A DNA stretch of 64,000 nucleotides from Ectothiorhodospira mobilis. GTDB taxonomy: Bacteria > Pseudomonadota > Gammaproteobacteria > Ectothiorhodospirales > Ectothiorhodospiraceae. The stretch lies in the NCBI RefSeq assembly GCF_016584115.1, contig NZ_NRSK01000008.1:1-64000 (forward strand), read 5' to 3'. Numbering within the stretch: position 1 is the first letter of the stretch; every line of letters begins with the position of its first letter. Shown here in pieces: positions 9,150 to 22,126 of this stretch. Position numbers and translations under genes: made by a program. The notes below the pieces were generated by a model, which had not been told where the DNA came from, made no database searches, and saw nothing but the letters and a program-made list of their open reading frames with translations.

Positions 9150-9482
9150 TCACAGGTCCTTGAGGGTGCCCTTGGGCAGCACGGCGGCCACGGACTGGCG
9201 CTGGACGGCCAGCTCCACCCCGTCGGAGGCCTCGATCTTGAGGAAGTTCTCGTGCACCTGGGTGATCTTGCCCACCAGGCCGCCGTTGGTGACGATCTCG
9301 TCCCCCTTGGAGAGATTGTCCACCATGTTCTTGTGTTCCTTGGCGCGCTTGCTCTGGGGCCGGATGATGAGGAAGTACATGATGGCGAAGAAGACGCCGA
9401 TCATGATGAGGAACTCGATCATGCCACCGCCGGCCGGCGGCTGACCCTGCTGGGCGTAGGCGTCGGAGATGAGGAAGTTCAT
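9150..9482 (-). CDS. yajC: Sec translocon accessory subunit YajC
   Basis: The 110-residue protein starts MNFLISDAYAQQGQPPAGGG, with one membrane segment (IEFLIMIGVFFAIMYFLIIRP) and then the cytoplasmic KRAKEHKNMVDNLSKGDEIVTNGG motif of YajC. The frame extends upstream, but a GGAGA sequence precedes the ATG at 9482 and the family starts there. YajC associates with SecD and SecF. The gene lies between tgt and secD. Confidence 0.95.
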   Translation of the reverse strand: MNFLISDAYAQQGQPPAGGGMIEFLIMIGVFFAIMYFLIIRPQSKRAKEHKNMVDNLSKGDEIVTNGGLVGKITQVHENFLKIEASDGVELAVQRQSVAAVLPKGTLKDL

Positions 9483-9569
9483 GGCAGGTCTCCTTGAGAC
9501 GTCACTGGGATTCGGCGCGGGCCCGCGCGGCAAGGGTGCGGACACGAAAGCCACGCATTATGGCACAGA

Positions 9570-11712
<2,143 letters not shown>

Positions 11713-11781
11713 GGCGCGCGATGGTAGCAGGATCGGGTGCGGTGGGCGATAAGCGATCCTGGAACGCGCCGGGATATGGAT

Positions 11782-11811
11782 TTGTATGTAATGCGGCTAA
11801 AGGGCTATACT
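11782..11811 (+). promoter_or_regulatory. Probable sigma-70 promoter of tRNA-Leu
   Basis: TTGTAT (11782-11787) and TATACT (11806-11811) are separated by 18 bases. The expected transcription start falls about 8 bases before the mature tRNA 5' end at 11827. The sequence here is more AT-rich than its surroundings. Confidence 0.65.
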
Positions 11812-11826
11812 GGCGTATTGCATCAC

Positions 11827-11913
11827 GCCGGGATGGCGGAACTGGTAGACGCGCCGGACTCAAAATCCGGTTCTGGCAACAGAGTGCGAGTTCGATTCTC
11901 GCTCCCGGCACCA
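11827..11913 (+). tRNA. tRNA-Leu(CAA): tRNA-Leu (anticodon CAA)
   Basis: The acceptor stem GCCGGGA pairs with TCCCGGC, and the sequence ends with A and an encoded CCA. The anticodon stem CCGGA/TCCGG encloses the loop CTCAAAA, giving anticodon CAA (reads UUG). The long variable arm (TTCTGGCAACAGAGTGC) shows a class II tRNA, and the T arm contains GTTCGATTC. It stands alone between divergent queA and deaD; no intrinsic terminator is obvious after it. Confidence 0.97.
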
Positions 11914-12076
11914 CCATACCATCCAGAGACATCCTCGACAGGCGGCACACCGTGGAACAGGCGGGCCCTTTGAACGGCCCGGCAAGGCGCGGTTCACCGC
12001 TTCGGGATCCCGTGCGGATCCGCTTCCCCCGGGAAGCAGCCCCGCCCCTTGCAGTGCGTTCCATAGGAAGACCCCA

Positions 12077-13819
12077 TTGAATCCGAATGATATCCTCCCC
12101 GCCTTCGCGGCGCTGGGCCTCCCCGCCCCTGTCCTCACGGCCCTGGCCGAAACCGGTTTCGAGACCCCCACCCCCATCCAGTCCCAGGCCATCCCGGCGT
12201 TGCTGACCGGGGAAGACCTGCTGGGCCAGGCCCAGACGGGCACCGGCAAGACCGCGGCCTTCGCCCTGCCCCTGCTGGCCCGCCTGGATCCGGAAGTGAA
12301 CGCCCCCCAGATCCTGGCCCTGGCCCCCACCCGGGAGCTGGCCATCCAGGTGGCGGAGGCCTTCGAGACCTTCGCCCGGCACCTGCCCGATTTCCACGTC
12401 CTGCCCATCTATGGCGGCCAGGCCTACAACGTGCAGCTGCGCCAGCTCAAGCGCGGGGCCCAGGTGGTGGTGGGCACCCCGGGCCGCATCATGGACCACA
12501 TGCGCCGCGGCACCCTGCGCCTGGACGCCCTCAAGGCCCTGGTGCTGGACGAGGCGGACGAGATGCTGCGCATGGGCTTTATCGATGACGTGCAGTGGAT
12601 CCTGGAGCAGGTCCCCGGAACCTGCCAGCGGGCCCTGTTCTCCGCCACCATGCCCGACGCCATCCGGCGCGTGGCCCGCAAGCACCTGAATGCCCCGCGG
12701 GAGGTGCGCATCGCCGCCACCACCGCCACCGCCGCCACCATCCGTCAGCGCTACTGGCGGGTGGGCGGGCTGCACAAGCTGGACGCCCTCACCCGCCTGC
12801 TGGAGCACGAGGCATTCGACGCCATGCTGGTATTCGTGCGCACCAAGAACGAGACGGTGGAACTGGCGGAGAAGCTGGCGGCCCGGGGCCATGCCTGCGA
12901 GGCCCTCAATGGCGACATCCCCCAGCACCTGCGGGAGCGCACCGTGGAGCGGCTGCGCCAGGGCCAGATCGACATCCTGGTGGCCACCGACGTGGTGGCC
13001 CGGGGCCTGGACGTGGAACGCATCAGCCACGTGCTCAACTATGACATCCCCCACGATACCGAATCCTACGTGCACCGCATCGGCCGCACCGGCCGCGCCG
13101 GGCGCCGGGGGGAGGCCATCCTGTTCGTGGCGCCGCGGGAGCAGCGCATGCTCCAGGCCATCGAACGGGCCACGCGCCAGCCCATCGAGGCCATGGACAT
13201 GCCCTCGGCCGGGGATGTGAACCAGCGCCGCATCCAGCGCTTCTGCCAGCGTATCGACGAGACCCTGGCCGGCACGGACCTGGCCTTCTTCCAGGAGCTT
13301 ATGGGGGAATACGTACGGGAGAACGACGCCGACCCCCTGCAGGTGGCCGCCGCCCTGGCCCATCTGGCCCAGGGGGAAACCCCCCTGCTGCTGGAGGAAC
13401 GCCCCGTGGTGCAGGAGAAACCCCAGCGCCGGGAACGCAACCGGGACGGCAAGGGCCCCCGGGCCGGCCGTGAAGGGCCCCGCCGCCGCCTGCAGGTGGA
13501 CGAGGGCATGCAGCGTTTTCGCGTGGACGTGGGCCGCCAGCACGGGCTCAAGCCCGGCAACCTGGTGGGGGCCATCGCCAACGAGGCGGGCCTGGACAAC
13601 GGCCACATCGGCCGCATCGACATCAATCAGGACCACGCCACCGTGGACCTGCCGGCGCAGATCCCCCCGGCCCTGGTGGACCACCTGAAGTCGGTCTGGG
13701 TCTGCGGCCAGCGCCTGGGGCTGCGGCCGGATGCGGGCGGCCCCGCCCGGGAACAGGCCCCGCGGCGCCCCCGGGGCGGCCACCGGCACGAGGGACCGCG
13801 GCGCCAGTCCCGCCGCTGA
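12077..13819 (+). CDS. deaD: ATP-dependent DEAD-box RNA helicase, DeaD/CsdA type
   Basis: The 580-residue protein has the full motif set: Q motif near TPIQSQAIP, motif I AQTGTGKT, Ia PTRELAIQ, Ib TPGR, II DEAD, III SAT, V RGLD and VI HRIGRTGRAG. After the helicase core (about residues 1-370) come a linker and a DbpA/CsdA-like RNA-binding domain (about 472-553, VDEGMQRFRVDVGRQHGLKPG), then a short basic Arg-rich tail. Such helicases act in ribosome assembly and cold adaptation. The start codon is TTG, preceded by AGGAAG. A strong terminator follows, so it is probably a single-gene unit. Confidence 0.92.
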   Translation: MNPNDILPAFAALGLPAPVLTALAETGFETPTPIQSQAIPALLTGEDLLGQAQTGTGKTAAFALPLLARLDPEVNAPQILALAPTRELAIQVAEAFETFARHLPDFHVLPIYGGQAYNVQLRQLKRGAQVVVGTPGRIMDHMRRGTLRLDALKALVLDEADEMLRMGFIDDVQWILEQVPGTCQRALFSATMPDAIRRVARKHLNAPREVRIAATTATAATIRQRYWRVGGLHKLDALTRLLEHEAFDAMLVFVRTKNETVELAEKLAARGHACEALNGDIPQHLRERTVERLRQGQIDILVATDVVARGLDVERISHVLNYDIPHDTESYVHRIGRTGRAGRRGEAILFVAPREQRMLQAIERATRQPIEAMDMPSAGDVNQRRIQRFCQRIDETLAGTDLAFFQELMGEYVRENDADPLQVAAALAHLAQGETPLLLEERPVVQEKPQRRERNRDGKGPRAGREGPRRRLQVDEGMQRFRVDVGRQHGLKPGNLVGAIANEAGLDNGHIGRIDINQDHATVDLPAQIPPALVDHLKSVWVCGQRLGLRPDAGGPAREQAPRRPRGGHRHEGPRRQSRR

Positions 13820-13867
13820 GCCCATTTCGGGCCGGCCACCGGCCCGGATCCTGACTTAAAGAATATA

Positions 13868-13889
13868 CGCCCCCGCAAGGGGGCGTTTT
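13868..13889 (+). terminator. Intrinsic terminator of deaD
   Basis: CGCCCCC-GCAA-GGGGGCG followed by TTTT forms a 7-base-pair GC stem with a GNRA-type tetraloop and a short U tract, 48 bases after the deaD stop. It lies at the convergent junction with azlD. Confidence 0.85.
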
Positions 13890-13939
13890 CGTTGGCTGCC
13901 CCCAGACCAGCCTTGGGGCGCGGCAGATCCCCGAGATCT

Positions 13940-14278
13940 TTAACTGGGGACGGGTCCGGGATGGGCATTGAGCAGGATATAGAACACAATCATACCGACG
14001 AGGGTGGCCAGACCCGGATCCCGCCGTAGCCACATGGAACCACCCGCGGCCATCACCCCTCCCGTGGCTGCCAATAACTCCAATGAGCTTTCGGATCGTT
14101 CGAACACGGGCAGTATCACCGCCGTCGCCATGGCCGCCAGCAAACACGGACCCAGACGGTCCAGCCAGGACGATCGCGTCCTCTCTTCGCCCCTTGAGCG
14201 AACCCAGAACAAAGGCAGAACGCGCGTGGCATAGGTCGCGACGCCGATGACCAGGATACTGATCCAGAGCGCAGTCAT
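13940..14278 (-). CDS. azlD: AzlD-family branched-chain amino acid exporter subunit
   Basis: The 112-residue protein is very hydrophobic, with about four membrane segments (ALWISILVIGVATYATRVLP, LGPCLLAAMATAVILPVF, LELLAATGGVMAAGG, LATLVGMIVFYILL). This is the size and pattern of AzlD, the small partner of AzlC. AzlCD pairs export branched-chain amino acids or analogues in characterised cases. The ATG overlaps the azlC stop by 4 bases (ATGA), so the two are coupled. The base composition is lower in GC than the flanks, like azlC and the regulator upstream. Confidence 0.88.
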   Translation of the reverse strand: MTALWISILVIGVATYATRVLPLFWVRSRGEERTRSSWLDRLGPCLLAAMATAVILPVFERSESSLELLAATGGVMAAGGSMWLRRDPGLATLVGMIVFYILLNAHPGPVPS

Positions 14279-14955
14279 TGGGTTCTCCGATCGGGGATCA
14301 AGGCAGGCAGGGCTCCCACCAGGACCGCAAGTTCAGTACGGCCGAGGAAGACCATGCATGCCGAGAGCCCCGCGGCAAGCAGCATCCGCCCAAGGATCGA
14401 CCGCCTTGCGGTGGACCAGACCAGCCCTACAAAGAGCGCAGGGAGGGCGAAATCGAGCGCCTCACGGAGGCCGGGGACGTGGTCTTGAAGGATATCTCCG
14501 AGCGCATTGCCAAGTGCGGTCCCGATGATCCAGACCCCAAGCGCCGTGAAGGCCAGCCCAACGAGCCACCTGGAAGGCAAGGCGCGGGCACGGGCCTCAT
14601 ATGCCGTCAGGGTGGTTGCGAACACCTCGTCCGTCAGACCATACGCGAACATCGCAAGGCCTATAGGCGAGGCCTTGAGCCGTCCTGCAAGTGCTGTGCC
14701 GTACAGGACATGCCTGAGGCTCGCGGCGATCGCCAATAGGGTCAGGACAACAAGCGAGGCCTTCGAGGCGATCCCGCTCAGCAGGAGCGCCTGGTTTGCA
14801 CCCGAGAACATGATGGCGGACCACAGCGCACTTTCCAGAACCGAAAAGTCCAGTCGCGTGGAGGCCGCCCCCAGCGCAAAGGCCACCGGCAGGTAGGCGG
14901 CCGCGATGGGCATGGCGGCCCGCACCCCTGCGCGCAGACCGGGCTCGGCACTCAT
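14275..14955 (-). CDS. azlC: AzlC-family branched-chain amino acid exporter subunit
   Basis: The 226-residue membrane protein has the AzlC signature near the start, AGVRAAMPIAAAYLPVAFALG, then SAIMFSGANQALLL, the segment LYGTALAGRLKA and four more hydrophobic stretches. With AzlD it forms a small exporter; the substrate here is not shown by sequence. It overlaps the upstream regulator-methyltransferase gene by 4 bases and azlD by 4 bases, so all three form one tightly coupled operon. Confidence 0.9.
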   Translation of the reverse strand: MSAEPGLRAGVRAAMPIAAAYLPVAFALGAASTRLDFSVLESALWSAIMFSGANQALLLSGIASKASLVVLTLLAIAASLRHVLYGTALAGRLKASPIGLAMFAYGLTDEVFATTLTAYEARARALPSRWLVGLAFTALGVWIIGTALGNALGDILQDHVPGLREALDFALPALFVGLVWSTARRSILGRMLLAAGLSACMVFLGRTELAVLVGALPALIPDRRTQ

Positions 14956-16907
14956 ACCGCCTCCAGGACCAGAAGGTGCGTCCCGGCATCCTCCAGGCCG
15001 TCCCCATCGGTGGCATAGATCCTGTGGTGATGCCTGATCTCGAACCCGTTGGCCCGGGCAAGGGCCTTGAACCGGGCCACATGGGTCTTCTGCTCGATCT
15101 CGTAGTCGAACCCGGCGATCAGCGCCTGGAGCTCCAGCAGGTGAAAGCGGGAGAATACCGCCAGGGGATGGGAGGGCTGCCTCGGCCGATCGATCTCCAT
15201 GACCTCCTCATAGAGATCCCGGATCCTGCGCAAGGCTGCTTCGCCCCGCTGGGCATAGACCATACCCTGCGCCTCGGGCAGGGCCTGGGCCAAGCGCTTC
15301 GCGATCTGGATATCCCCCTTGTGCGCTCCCTTGGGCACCTCTACCAACGTATCCAGGATATACCAGAGGTGATGGCGGATCAGGGCGGCCTGACGTTGCT
15401 CCCGATCAGAAAATGCACAGATCATCTCGTCGGCCACGAGGAGTCGACCGTCATCCCGCAGGTGATTCCGTATTGCAGCAAGGAAGGTAGACGTATCCAT
15501 ATGGTGGGACGCCCCCACCGATATGGCGACCTCGAACCCTCGATCGACCGGATCCATCTCCGTGATCGAGGTTTGCCGGATCTCAACCGCGGGATCCACG
15601 GCGAACCGCCGTGTCAGATGCCGGAACGCAACCTCACTGGGATCGACCGCCAGCGCCTGCAGATCCGGGCGCAATTCGCGAAGCATGGCCAAAGGAAGCC
15701 CAGGTCCTGTTCCGACATCCAGAATCCTGAGCCCTTCCGTCCCGGGTAGATAGCCTGCAAGTGCAAGCATCTGACGGGCATGGGCGGGGTGAATGAGTTC
15801 AAAGGCCTCGTAGGCATCGACATCGATCCTGGCTTCAAACAGGCGCCGGGTGTCAGCCTCATCCGGTTTCCCGCACTGCTCCATCGTGCCCACACCCAGG
15901 GGCACGGTCGGCCTGCCGTGCCTCGTCAAGGCCTCCGCAGCCAGGGACGATTCCATCAGGGACGATGTCCCGCACACGACATGCTGGATGCGGTCCAGGT
16001 CGCACGTACCGGAACCCGCAGTGGCAAGCGCTGCAAGCTTCCGGCATCGATCCGCCAGGGTTCCTTTCAGAGACCCGGCCGCTGCAGGAAGGGGACTCAT
16101 CTGCGGCGTCCGGTAGAGCGACAGGATTCCCGGGTTGCCTTCCGTGAGGACGAAGTGGCGCACGGTGGGGTGATGCGGAAGATTCGCGACCTTACTGCGC
16201 AGCTCAGATACCGCCTTATCATGGGGGATCTGCGCCGGGAGATGGAACCGCTTGGTATCGATGCCGACCCCGTTCTGCACCTCGATCGCGGCGCGATCCA
16301 TCAGCGAAAAGACTTCCCTCCAGTCAGCCTGGGTCCGGGGCCAATTCAACTCCTGATCGGGCCGAGCCCCATGCTCCAGCCGGGGATAGACCACCGTCAC
16401 AATGGCGCGTGTGCGCGTGCGTCCGGCGGAGTAGAGATGCGGCACATCCGCCGTGAAGGAAACGGATTGCCCGGACGTAAGCAGGCTGGGGCCTTCCGTG
16501 GGCCCTGTCAGCAACTCCCCGGCAAGAACGACCACGTGTTCCTGGACCCCCGAAACATGGGGCCGGGCGTTTCGGGTGGCCCCGGCCGGGAATTCCAGGA
16601 GATAGGCCTCGATGATCTTCGGGCTTGTCTGTCGGTCGATGAGCCGCACGCTGGCACCGTCTTCATCCAGAACGGACTCGTCCCGGCTGTCGCCGATCAG
16701 GGTCCCAAAATCCACGCCAAGTGCGTCCGCAAGGTTCCAGAGCGTCTGCACCCGCGGATTATCCGATCCATTTTCCAGCGCGGAGATGGATGCGCGGCTG
16801 ACTGAACTGAGTTCAGCAAGCCCCTCCAGCGTCAATCCCCGGCGCTTTCGGATGGCCGACACGTTCTGCCCGATGCGCCCTGCCCGATTGCTGCTTCCCT
16901 CCAGCAT
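14952..16907 (-). CDS. XRE-cupin regulator fused to a SAM-dependent methyltransferase
   Basis: This 651-residue protein joins parts usually found separately. Residues 12-71 are an XRE helix-turn-helix (RKRRGLTLEGLAELSSVSRA). About 98-175 are a cupin sensor domain (PHVSGVQEHVVVLAGEL), as in XRE-cupin regulators. About 190-345 is a region I do not recognise. About 360-651 is a class I methyltransferase with SAM motif RILDVGTGPGLPLA (394-407), an acidic VDPSE after the next strand, and ADEMICAF in the later core. It heads the operon with azlC (4-base overlap), so it probably controls amino acid export; the methyl acceptor is unknown. The GC content, hand-counted at about 58-60% in two lines of this operon against about 72% in deaD, suggests transfer. 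Confidence 0.75.
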   Translation of the reverse strand: MLEGSSNRAGRIGQNVSAIRKRRGLTLEGLAELSSVSRASISALENGSDNPRVQTLWNLADALGVDFGTLIGDSRDESVLDEDGASVRLIDRQTSPKIIEAYLLEFPAGATRNARPHVSGVQEHVVVLAGELLTGPTEGPSLLTSGQSVSFTADVPHLYSAGRTRTRAIVTVVYPRLEHGARPDQELNWPRTQADWREVFSLMDRAAIEVQNGVGIDTKRFHLPAQIPHDKAVSELRSKVANLPHHPTVRHFVLTEGNPGILSLYRTPQMSPLPAAAGSLKGTLADRCRKLAALATAGSGTCDLDRIQHVVCGTSSLMESSLAAEALTRHGRPTVPLGVGTMEQCGKPDEADTRRLFEARIDVDAYEAFELIHPAHARQMLALAGYLPGTEGLRILDVGTGPGLPLAMLRELRPDLQALAVDPSEVAFRHLTRRFAVDPAVEIRQTSITEMDPVDRGFEVAISVGASHHMDTSTFLAAIRNHLRDDGRLLVADEMICAFSDREQRQAALIRHHLWYILDTLVEVPKGAHKGDIQIAKRLAQALPEAQGMVYAQRGEAALRRIRDLYEEVMEIDRPRQPSHPLAVFSRFHLLELQALIAGFDYEIEQKTHVARFKALARANGFEIRHHHRIYATDGDGLEDAGTHLLVLEAV

Positions 16908-16923
16908 GACCGAAGCTCCCTCG

Positions 16924-16951
16924 ACAGGAATTCTTGTATAGAGGAATTTCC
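16924..16951 (-). promoter_or_regulatory. Putative operator/promoter of the XRE-azlCD operon
   Basis: Just upstream of the start at 16907 are two short dyads: ACAGGAATTCTTGT (imperfect, 16924-16937) and GGAATTTCC (perfect around one base, 16943-16951). A minus-strand -10-like TATACA lies between them (16935-16940); no good -35 is seen. Paired dyads at the promoter would suit a self-regulating XRE protein. The rest of the gap to 17188 shows only a weak plus-strand TTTGCA / TATAAG pair before the next gene. Confidence 0.3.
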
Positions 16952-17188
16952 AGAATACTGAATAAGGGCGGCGTAGGGAAGGCCCGACTGTGAATCGAAC
17001 CGGTATGACACCCGATCAGGAACCCCGGTCCCGTGAGGCCCACGCCGGGAGGCGGTCAAGGGGCCCTGAATCGTCCTGGCCCCATCAACCGGATTTGGGC
17101 TGTCACATAAAAAAAATCTTGTTTGCAGATCCCCGCCCAGACCGTATAAGGCGTGCTGAATCCACAGTGCGCGAGGAGAACCAAGACC

Positions 17189-17395
17189 ATGCCCCCGACC
17201 CCCGAGATCCTCGTGAGCGATGAGGAAGATCCCCGTGAGGACTGGAAGGAGGTCACGCCGGCGGGACGGACATCGGCGCGGCGCTCCCTGGAACGGCTGA
17301 TGGAACGCAGGGCCCTGCAGCGGCGTCTGCAGGATACCTTCGACGAGCCGGGCAGCGCCTGGAACGACCCGGACTGGGAACGGCCGTGGCGCTGA
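17189..17395 (+). CDS. Small charged protein, PA3496-like
   Basis: A 68-residue protein starting MPPTPEILVSDEEDPREDW, with GAGGAGAA 8 bases upstream of the ATG. It is acidic at both ends with a basic helical centre (ARRSLERLMERRALQRRLQD). That pattern resembles the small PA3496 family of gammaproteobacteria, placed near envelope or stress functions without a firm role. It has no signal peptide, membrane segment or cysteine. It converges with motB with only four bases between the stop codons. The family assignment is from recollection of the RRxLExLxExRxLxRxL pattern and is moderate only. Confidence 0.6.
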   Translation: MPPTPEILVSDEEDPREDWKEVTPAGRTSARRSLERLMERRALQRRLQDTFDEPGSAWNDPDWERPWR

Positions 17396-17399
17396 CCCC

Positions 17400-18200
17400 T
17401 CAGCGGGCCATCTGCACCACCAGGGACACCCGCCGGTTGCGGGCCCGACCCTGTGGGGTGGCGTTGTCCGCCAGGGGCCGGGTATCCGCCAGCCCCACCG
17501 CCTCCAGGCGCTCCGGGGGCAGCCCCTGCCGGATCAGATAGCGCACCACCACCGTGGCCCGGTGGGCGGAGAGCTCCCAGTTGGAGGGGAAGTGTTCCGT
17601 GGTGATGGGGCGGTTGTCGGTGTGCCCCTCCACGGTGATCCGTTCCACATCCGAACGCAGCATGGGGACCAGGGCATCCAGCAGCCGCACCCCCTCCGGG
17701 CGCAGTTCGGCGCGGCCGCTGGGGAAGAGGATCCCCTCGTTGAGCCGCAGTTCCACCTCCCCGGGGGTGCTGAGGATCTCCACCTGATCGGAAAGCCCGG
17801 TATCCGCAAGGGAGGCGCCCACCCGGCGGGCGAGACGGGCGGCCCGGTCGGGGGCCACCGGATCCACCAGCGGGGGGACGGATTCAGGGCGATGCACGTA
17901 GCCCAGCTCCACGGAAAAGGGGTCCACCAGTTCCCGCTGCCGGGTCTCCTCGTTCACCGTGGAGTAGGCCAGCAGCAGGACGAAGAAGACGACGATGAGG
18001 GTGAGCAGGTCCAGGTAGGTGAGCAGCCAGGCGTTCTCGTCCTCCTTGGGGGGGTCCTGGGCGAACTCGAAGGGCCGTGTGCGCCGGCGCAGGGGCTCCT
18101 CGGGGCGTTCCGGCGGGGCGCCGCCGGCGCCGTGGCGGGAGGATACCGGACCGGCGCCGGTGGTCTCCTCCATGCGCCAGCCGGACCAGCGTTCAGCCAT
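17400..18200 (-). CDS. motB: Flagellar motor stator protein MotB (PomB/MotD-like)
   Basis: The 266-residue protein has a proline- and arginine-rich cytoplasmic N terminus of about 50 residues. One TM segment, WLLTYLDLLTLIVVFFVLLL (about 58-77), contains the essential ion-binding Asp. The C-terminal OmpA-like peptidoglycan-binding domain (about 145-264) carries ITVEGHTDNRPI and LSAHRATVVVRYLI. It anchors the stator to peptidoglycan. Its ATG lies 8 bases inside the motA gene. The coupling ion, H+ or Na+, cannot be fixed from this alone. Confidence 0.92.
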   Translation of the reverse strand: MAERWSGWRMEETTGAGPVSSRHGAGGAPPERPEEPLRRRTRPFEFAQDPPKEDENAWLLTYLDLLTLIVVFFVLLLAYSTVNEETRQRELVDPFSVELGYVHRPESVPPLVDPVAPDRAARLARRVGASLADTGLSDQVEILSTPGEVELRLNEGILFPSGRAELRPEGVRLLDALVPMLRSDVERITVEGHTDNRPITTEHFPSNWELSAHRATVVVRYLIRQGLPPERLEAVGLADTRPLADNATPQGRARNRRVSLVVQMAR

Positions 18201-19029
18201 CGTGGCGGCCTTCGGGTTCCGTGGCGGTCACCCCGTCGTCCTCTCCGGGCAGGGGGGCGGTCGTGCGCAGGTCATCCTTGTGCTGGGCCATGAAGGCCCG
18301 CAGGGTCTCGCGGATATGGGCCGGGGACCGGCCCTTGCGCATGAGGGTGACCCCCTGGCGCACCATGTTCATGAGGATCATGCGCTCCGCGGTGCGCCGC
18401 TCCAGCTTGATGGCGATGGGCCGGAAGACCAGGTTGGCCAGGATCAGCCCGTAGAAGGTGGTGATCAGGGCCACGCCCAGGTTGGCGGCGATGGTGACGA
18501 AATCGTCGGTCCGGGTGGCCAGGAGCATGTTGATCAGCCCCACCAGGGTCCCCAGCATGCCAAAGGCGGGGGCATAGAGGGCCATGGAGCGGAACATCTG
18601 GGCCTCGGCGTTCTCCCGGCGCCGCAACTGCACCATGCGCCACTGCAGGAAGTCGTCGATGTCCTCCAGGGGGGTGCCATCGATCACCAGTTGCACCCCG
18701 GCCCGCAGGAAGGGATTGCGGATGGCCTCGATGCGATCGTCCGCCGCCGCCAGCTCGCCGCTGAACCAGAGCCGGGAGACCTCCACGATCTCGTTGAGGT
18801 CGTCCCGGTAGAAATAATGCTCATTGCGCAGCACCAGCCAGAAGACCCGGAAGACCCGCAGCACCTCGTTGAGGGGGTAGCTCATCAGGGTGGCCGCCAG
18901 GGTCCCCCCGAGCACGATCCCCAGGCCCGGCAGGTTGAGGAAGGCCCCCAGGTCCTGGGAGGTGAAGGCGATGATGCTCACCAGGAGCACCATCCCGCCG
19001 ATCATGCCCAATAGCGTGGAGGGATTCAT
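18193..19029 (-). CDS. motA: Flagellar motor stator protein MotA (PomA-like)
   Basis: The 278-residue protein has four membrane segments (near 4-24, 33-52, about 150-172 and 182-205). The cytoplasmic loop holds the charged residues that contact FliG. LYAPAFGMLGTLVGLINML and ALITTFYGLILANLVFRPIA are the conserved proline-containing TM3 and TM4 regions. With MotB it forms the ion channel that drives rotation. It starts 39 bases after ligA ends, so the stator pair is placed behind smc-zipA-ligA rather than in the flagellar cluster 14 kb away. The sequence looks closer to PomA than to E. coli MotA. Confidence 0.92.
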   Translation of the reverse strand: MNPSTLLGMIGGMVLLVSIIAFTSQDLGAFLNLPGLGIVLGGTLAATLMSYPLNEVLRVFRVFWLVLRNEHYFYRDDLNEIVEVSRLWFSGELAAADDRIEAIRNPFLRAGVQLVIDGTPLEDIDDFLQWRMVQLRRRENAEAQMFRSMALYAPAFGMLGTLVGLINMLLATRTDDFVTIAANLGVALITTFYGLILANLVFRPIAIKLERRTAERMILMNMVRQGVTLMRKGRSPAHIRETLRAFMAQHKDDLRTTAPLPGEDDGVTATEPEGRHDG

Positions 19030-19068
19030 GGCCGCCGAGTGTACCCGCCCGGATGCCGCCGGGCCACC

Positions 19069-22069
<3,001 letters not shown>

Positions 22070-22126
22070 AGCGATGCCCTTTGCGAGTCTTTGACCTTAG
22101 CAAGGTAGCGGCGGCCGGGGCCAGTC

